Below, in pieces: positions 17,466 to 19,115 of a DNA stretch of 19,115 bases (position 1 is the first letter of the stretch; each line of letters opens with the position of its first letter). A model generated the notes under the pieces. It searched no databases and was not told the DNA's origin. It saw only the letters and a program-made list of their open reading frames with translations. Origin of the DNA: Cyclostephanos tholiformis (taxonomy: Eukaryota > Bacillariophyta > Thalassiosirophyceae > Thalassiosirales > Thalassiosiraceae); the NCBI GenBank assembly GCA_036939975.1, contig JALLPB010000251.1:1-19115 (forward strand), read 5' to 3'. A program made the position numbers and the translations under genes.

Positions 17466-19016
17466 TCACTCTCCGCCCACTCCCGTTACCTCCACCATCT
17501 GACATAGCCTCGCCGCCAATCCCAAAAGTTGGAGCAACGTCCCGACCCCGTCGGCGATGCGCATGTGGGTGAATCCGATCTCCCTAAGGTACTCCAGCTT
17601 CAACGCCTCCGGCATGTCGTAGCCCTTCGCCACCTTGAAGAGCGTACCGATGATGTCGCTGCAACTGTATCCAGTCCTCCACAGGGCGTCCACCTCCCTA
17701 ACGGCACGCGAGGTGTCCCCCGAAATGCAACTTTCGATGATCTTCCTAACGGTCTTGGGATGCGGCTGATCGCAAACCTTGAAGACGTTCGTCTGATTCA
17801 CTAGGTCGAATCCGCTAACGGTTGCCTGGAGATTGTTGAGGGCGTTCCTCATATCGCCCTCGGCCGTGAATATGATCGCCTCGAGGCCGTCCATCGTGTA
17901 CGTCACCCCCTCGCATTCGCAGACGTGACGCAACCTGTTCAGTATCTGCTCGTCGGGCAGGCGACTGTATCGCAATATGGCCGCGCGACTCTGGATGGGC
18001 TCGATGATCTTTGTCGACACATTACACGCCAATGCGAATCGCGTCGTATTGGAGTATATCTCCATGGTCCGGCGCAGGGCCTGCTGGGCGGCGCTCGTCA
18101 TCGAGTCGGCCTCGTCGAGGATGATGATCTTGTGCCTGAGAAGCTCGTGCGACGAACGAACGAACGACGGAACGCAGGATGAATGACGTCGAGAGGTGAA
18201 TAATGTCGAGTTTCAACTACATGGGCAATTCACGTAACGAGGGGTGGAGGGATGGTGGGGGGGGGGAATTCGATGATCGAGGTGTTTGTTCGCAACTCAC
18301 CTTCCGACGGGTAGATTGACCTTGTTCATCGCGAATCCCTTGATTTTATTCCTCACGACCTGGCATAATTACGGCATGTGTATGTAGGGTTGAGGTGGGG
18401 TGGGGGGGGGGGGGATGAAGGTTCGATGTGAGATAATGATATGTCGCGAGAGTCCGTTTTTCCGCAAAAATCGCGTGGGACTCCACTCGAACTACTCACG
18501 TCGATGCCCCTGGAATCCGACGCGTTCAATTCGAGCACTCCGTTGGAGTAGGCAGAACCGAGAAGCTGCCTCGCGAGAGCGTGGACGCTCGTGGTCTAGT
18601 AGGGGGGTGATTATATTATACATGATGTAAATAAGGGAACGAGATAATGTGGCGAAGTAAATCACACGACCAATGACGAGAGGAGCGAATCAAAGGACAT
18701 TCAAAAATGCGCCGATATCTCTCTTTCGTTGGAACGGAAAACAAACATAAAAAGAAAAAGGAAGGATATGAACTAAAAACCAGCGGCGCACCTTCCCCGT
18801 CCCGGGCGGACCACAAAGTATGAGATTCGGCATATTCCCATCCTCGGCGATGGCGCGGAGTCTCACGAGGGTGTCGTCGTTACCGACGACGTCGTCGAGG
18901 TTGCGTGGACGGTACTTCTCCACCCATGGCACGTCATATCCTCCCGTGCCCTTTCCACCACCGCCCCCGCCGGCGGTTGGAGTTGCCTTGCGCTTGGTCC
19001 CCGCGGTCGTCGTCAT
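17466..19016 (-). CDS. RFC2: replication factor C subunit 2 (clamp loader ATPase)
   Basis: Exons are 19016-18792, 18595-18500, 18359-18301 and 18135-17466, giving 349 residues (the human protein is 354). RFC loads the PCNA sliding clamp onto primed DNA in the nucleus during replication and repair; this subunit corresponds to human RFC2 and yeast Rfc4. Seen: VPWVEKYRP at the start of the AAA+ domain, Walker A GPPGTGKTT (69-77), [12 protein letters not shown], Walker B ILDEADSM with DEAD at 134-137, [15 protein letters not shown] (arginine finger R177), the [11 protein letters not shown] sensor-2 region and a full C-terminal collar helix set. The intron donors are GTGCGC, GTGAGT and GTGAGT, with introns of 196, 140 and 165 nt. 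The first intron splits Walker A after its lysine. The N-terminus is a Gly-rich tail. The usual SRC motif reads SRA. Confidence 0.96.
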
Positions 19017-19071
19017 GGTTCGTCGTACGATCTATTTGAGGTAATATTATTTTTTCCACCACTAAATATAT

Positions 19072-19102
19072 GGCGGGAGACTGTCACCCCAGAACTCCCG
19101 CC
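19072..19102. promoter_or_regulatory. possible E2F-like sites upstream of RFC2
   Basis: Upstream of the RFC2 start, TCTCCCGCC is read on the minus strand (19072-19080) and ACTCCCGCC on the plus strand (about 19094-19102), facing each other about 15 bp apart. Both are one or two mismatches from the TTTCCCGCC-type E2F site known to control replication genes in animals and plants. Short GC-rich words are expected by chance here, so this is only suggestive. Confidence 0.25.
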
Positions 19103-19115
19103 CGCCCGCCCGCGC

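Overview
The window looks like nuclear DNA of a unicellular eukaryotic alga, most probably a diatom or related stramenopile. The genes have few, short GT-AG introns (73-196 nt), they are closely packed, and one protein carries two copies of a Gly/Asp-rich extracellular domain of a type I know mainly from diatom proteins. The taxonomic call is inference. No RNA gene, CRISPR array or complete mobile element was recognised.

Layout. 1-1468: GC/CGACG-rich sequence without a supportable gene, ending in a 113-bp foldback repeat. 1469-2170 (+): secreted PrcB-like protein with a C-terminal region resembling a peptidase-inhibitor I9 propeptide. 2433-3041 (-): three-exon FUN14-family membrane protein. 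3658-8437 (-): very large three-exon gene that fuses a signal peptide, a TULIP (BPI/LBP-like) lipid-binding region, a membrane anchor and an eight-helix PqiA/LetA-like transporter domain. 8876-12290 (+): coiled-coil, C2HC-finger and Tudor-like protein whose last exon lies behind an 82-nt intron. 12349-14433 (-): single-pass membrane protein with two diatom-type extracellular domains. 14831-17185 (+): repeat-rich protein of unknown function. 17466-19016 (-): replication factor C subunit 2 in four exons.

Two assembly defects affect interpretation. A perfect 20-nt Illumina TruSeq adapter next to a 22-nt C run (7882-7925) sits inside the TULIP gene and breaks its frame. A single N at 9919 sits exactly where two copies of a long internal repeat have been joined in the coiled-coil/Tudor gene.

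The genes do not form an operon. They are mostly convergent or divergent neighbours with unrelated roles (secretion, organelle membrane, lipid handling, probable nuclear binding, DNA replication). The most interesting candidate is the TULIP-PqiA fusion, which looks like a one-polypeptide lipid-transfer machine: a eukaryotic lipid-carrier fold replaces the separate MCE partner used by bacterial PqiA/LetA.
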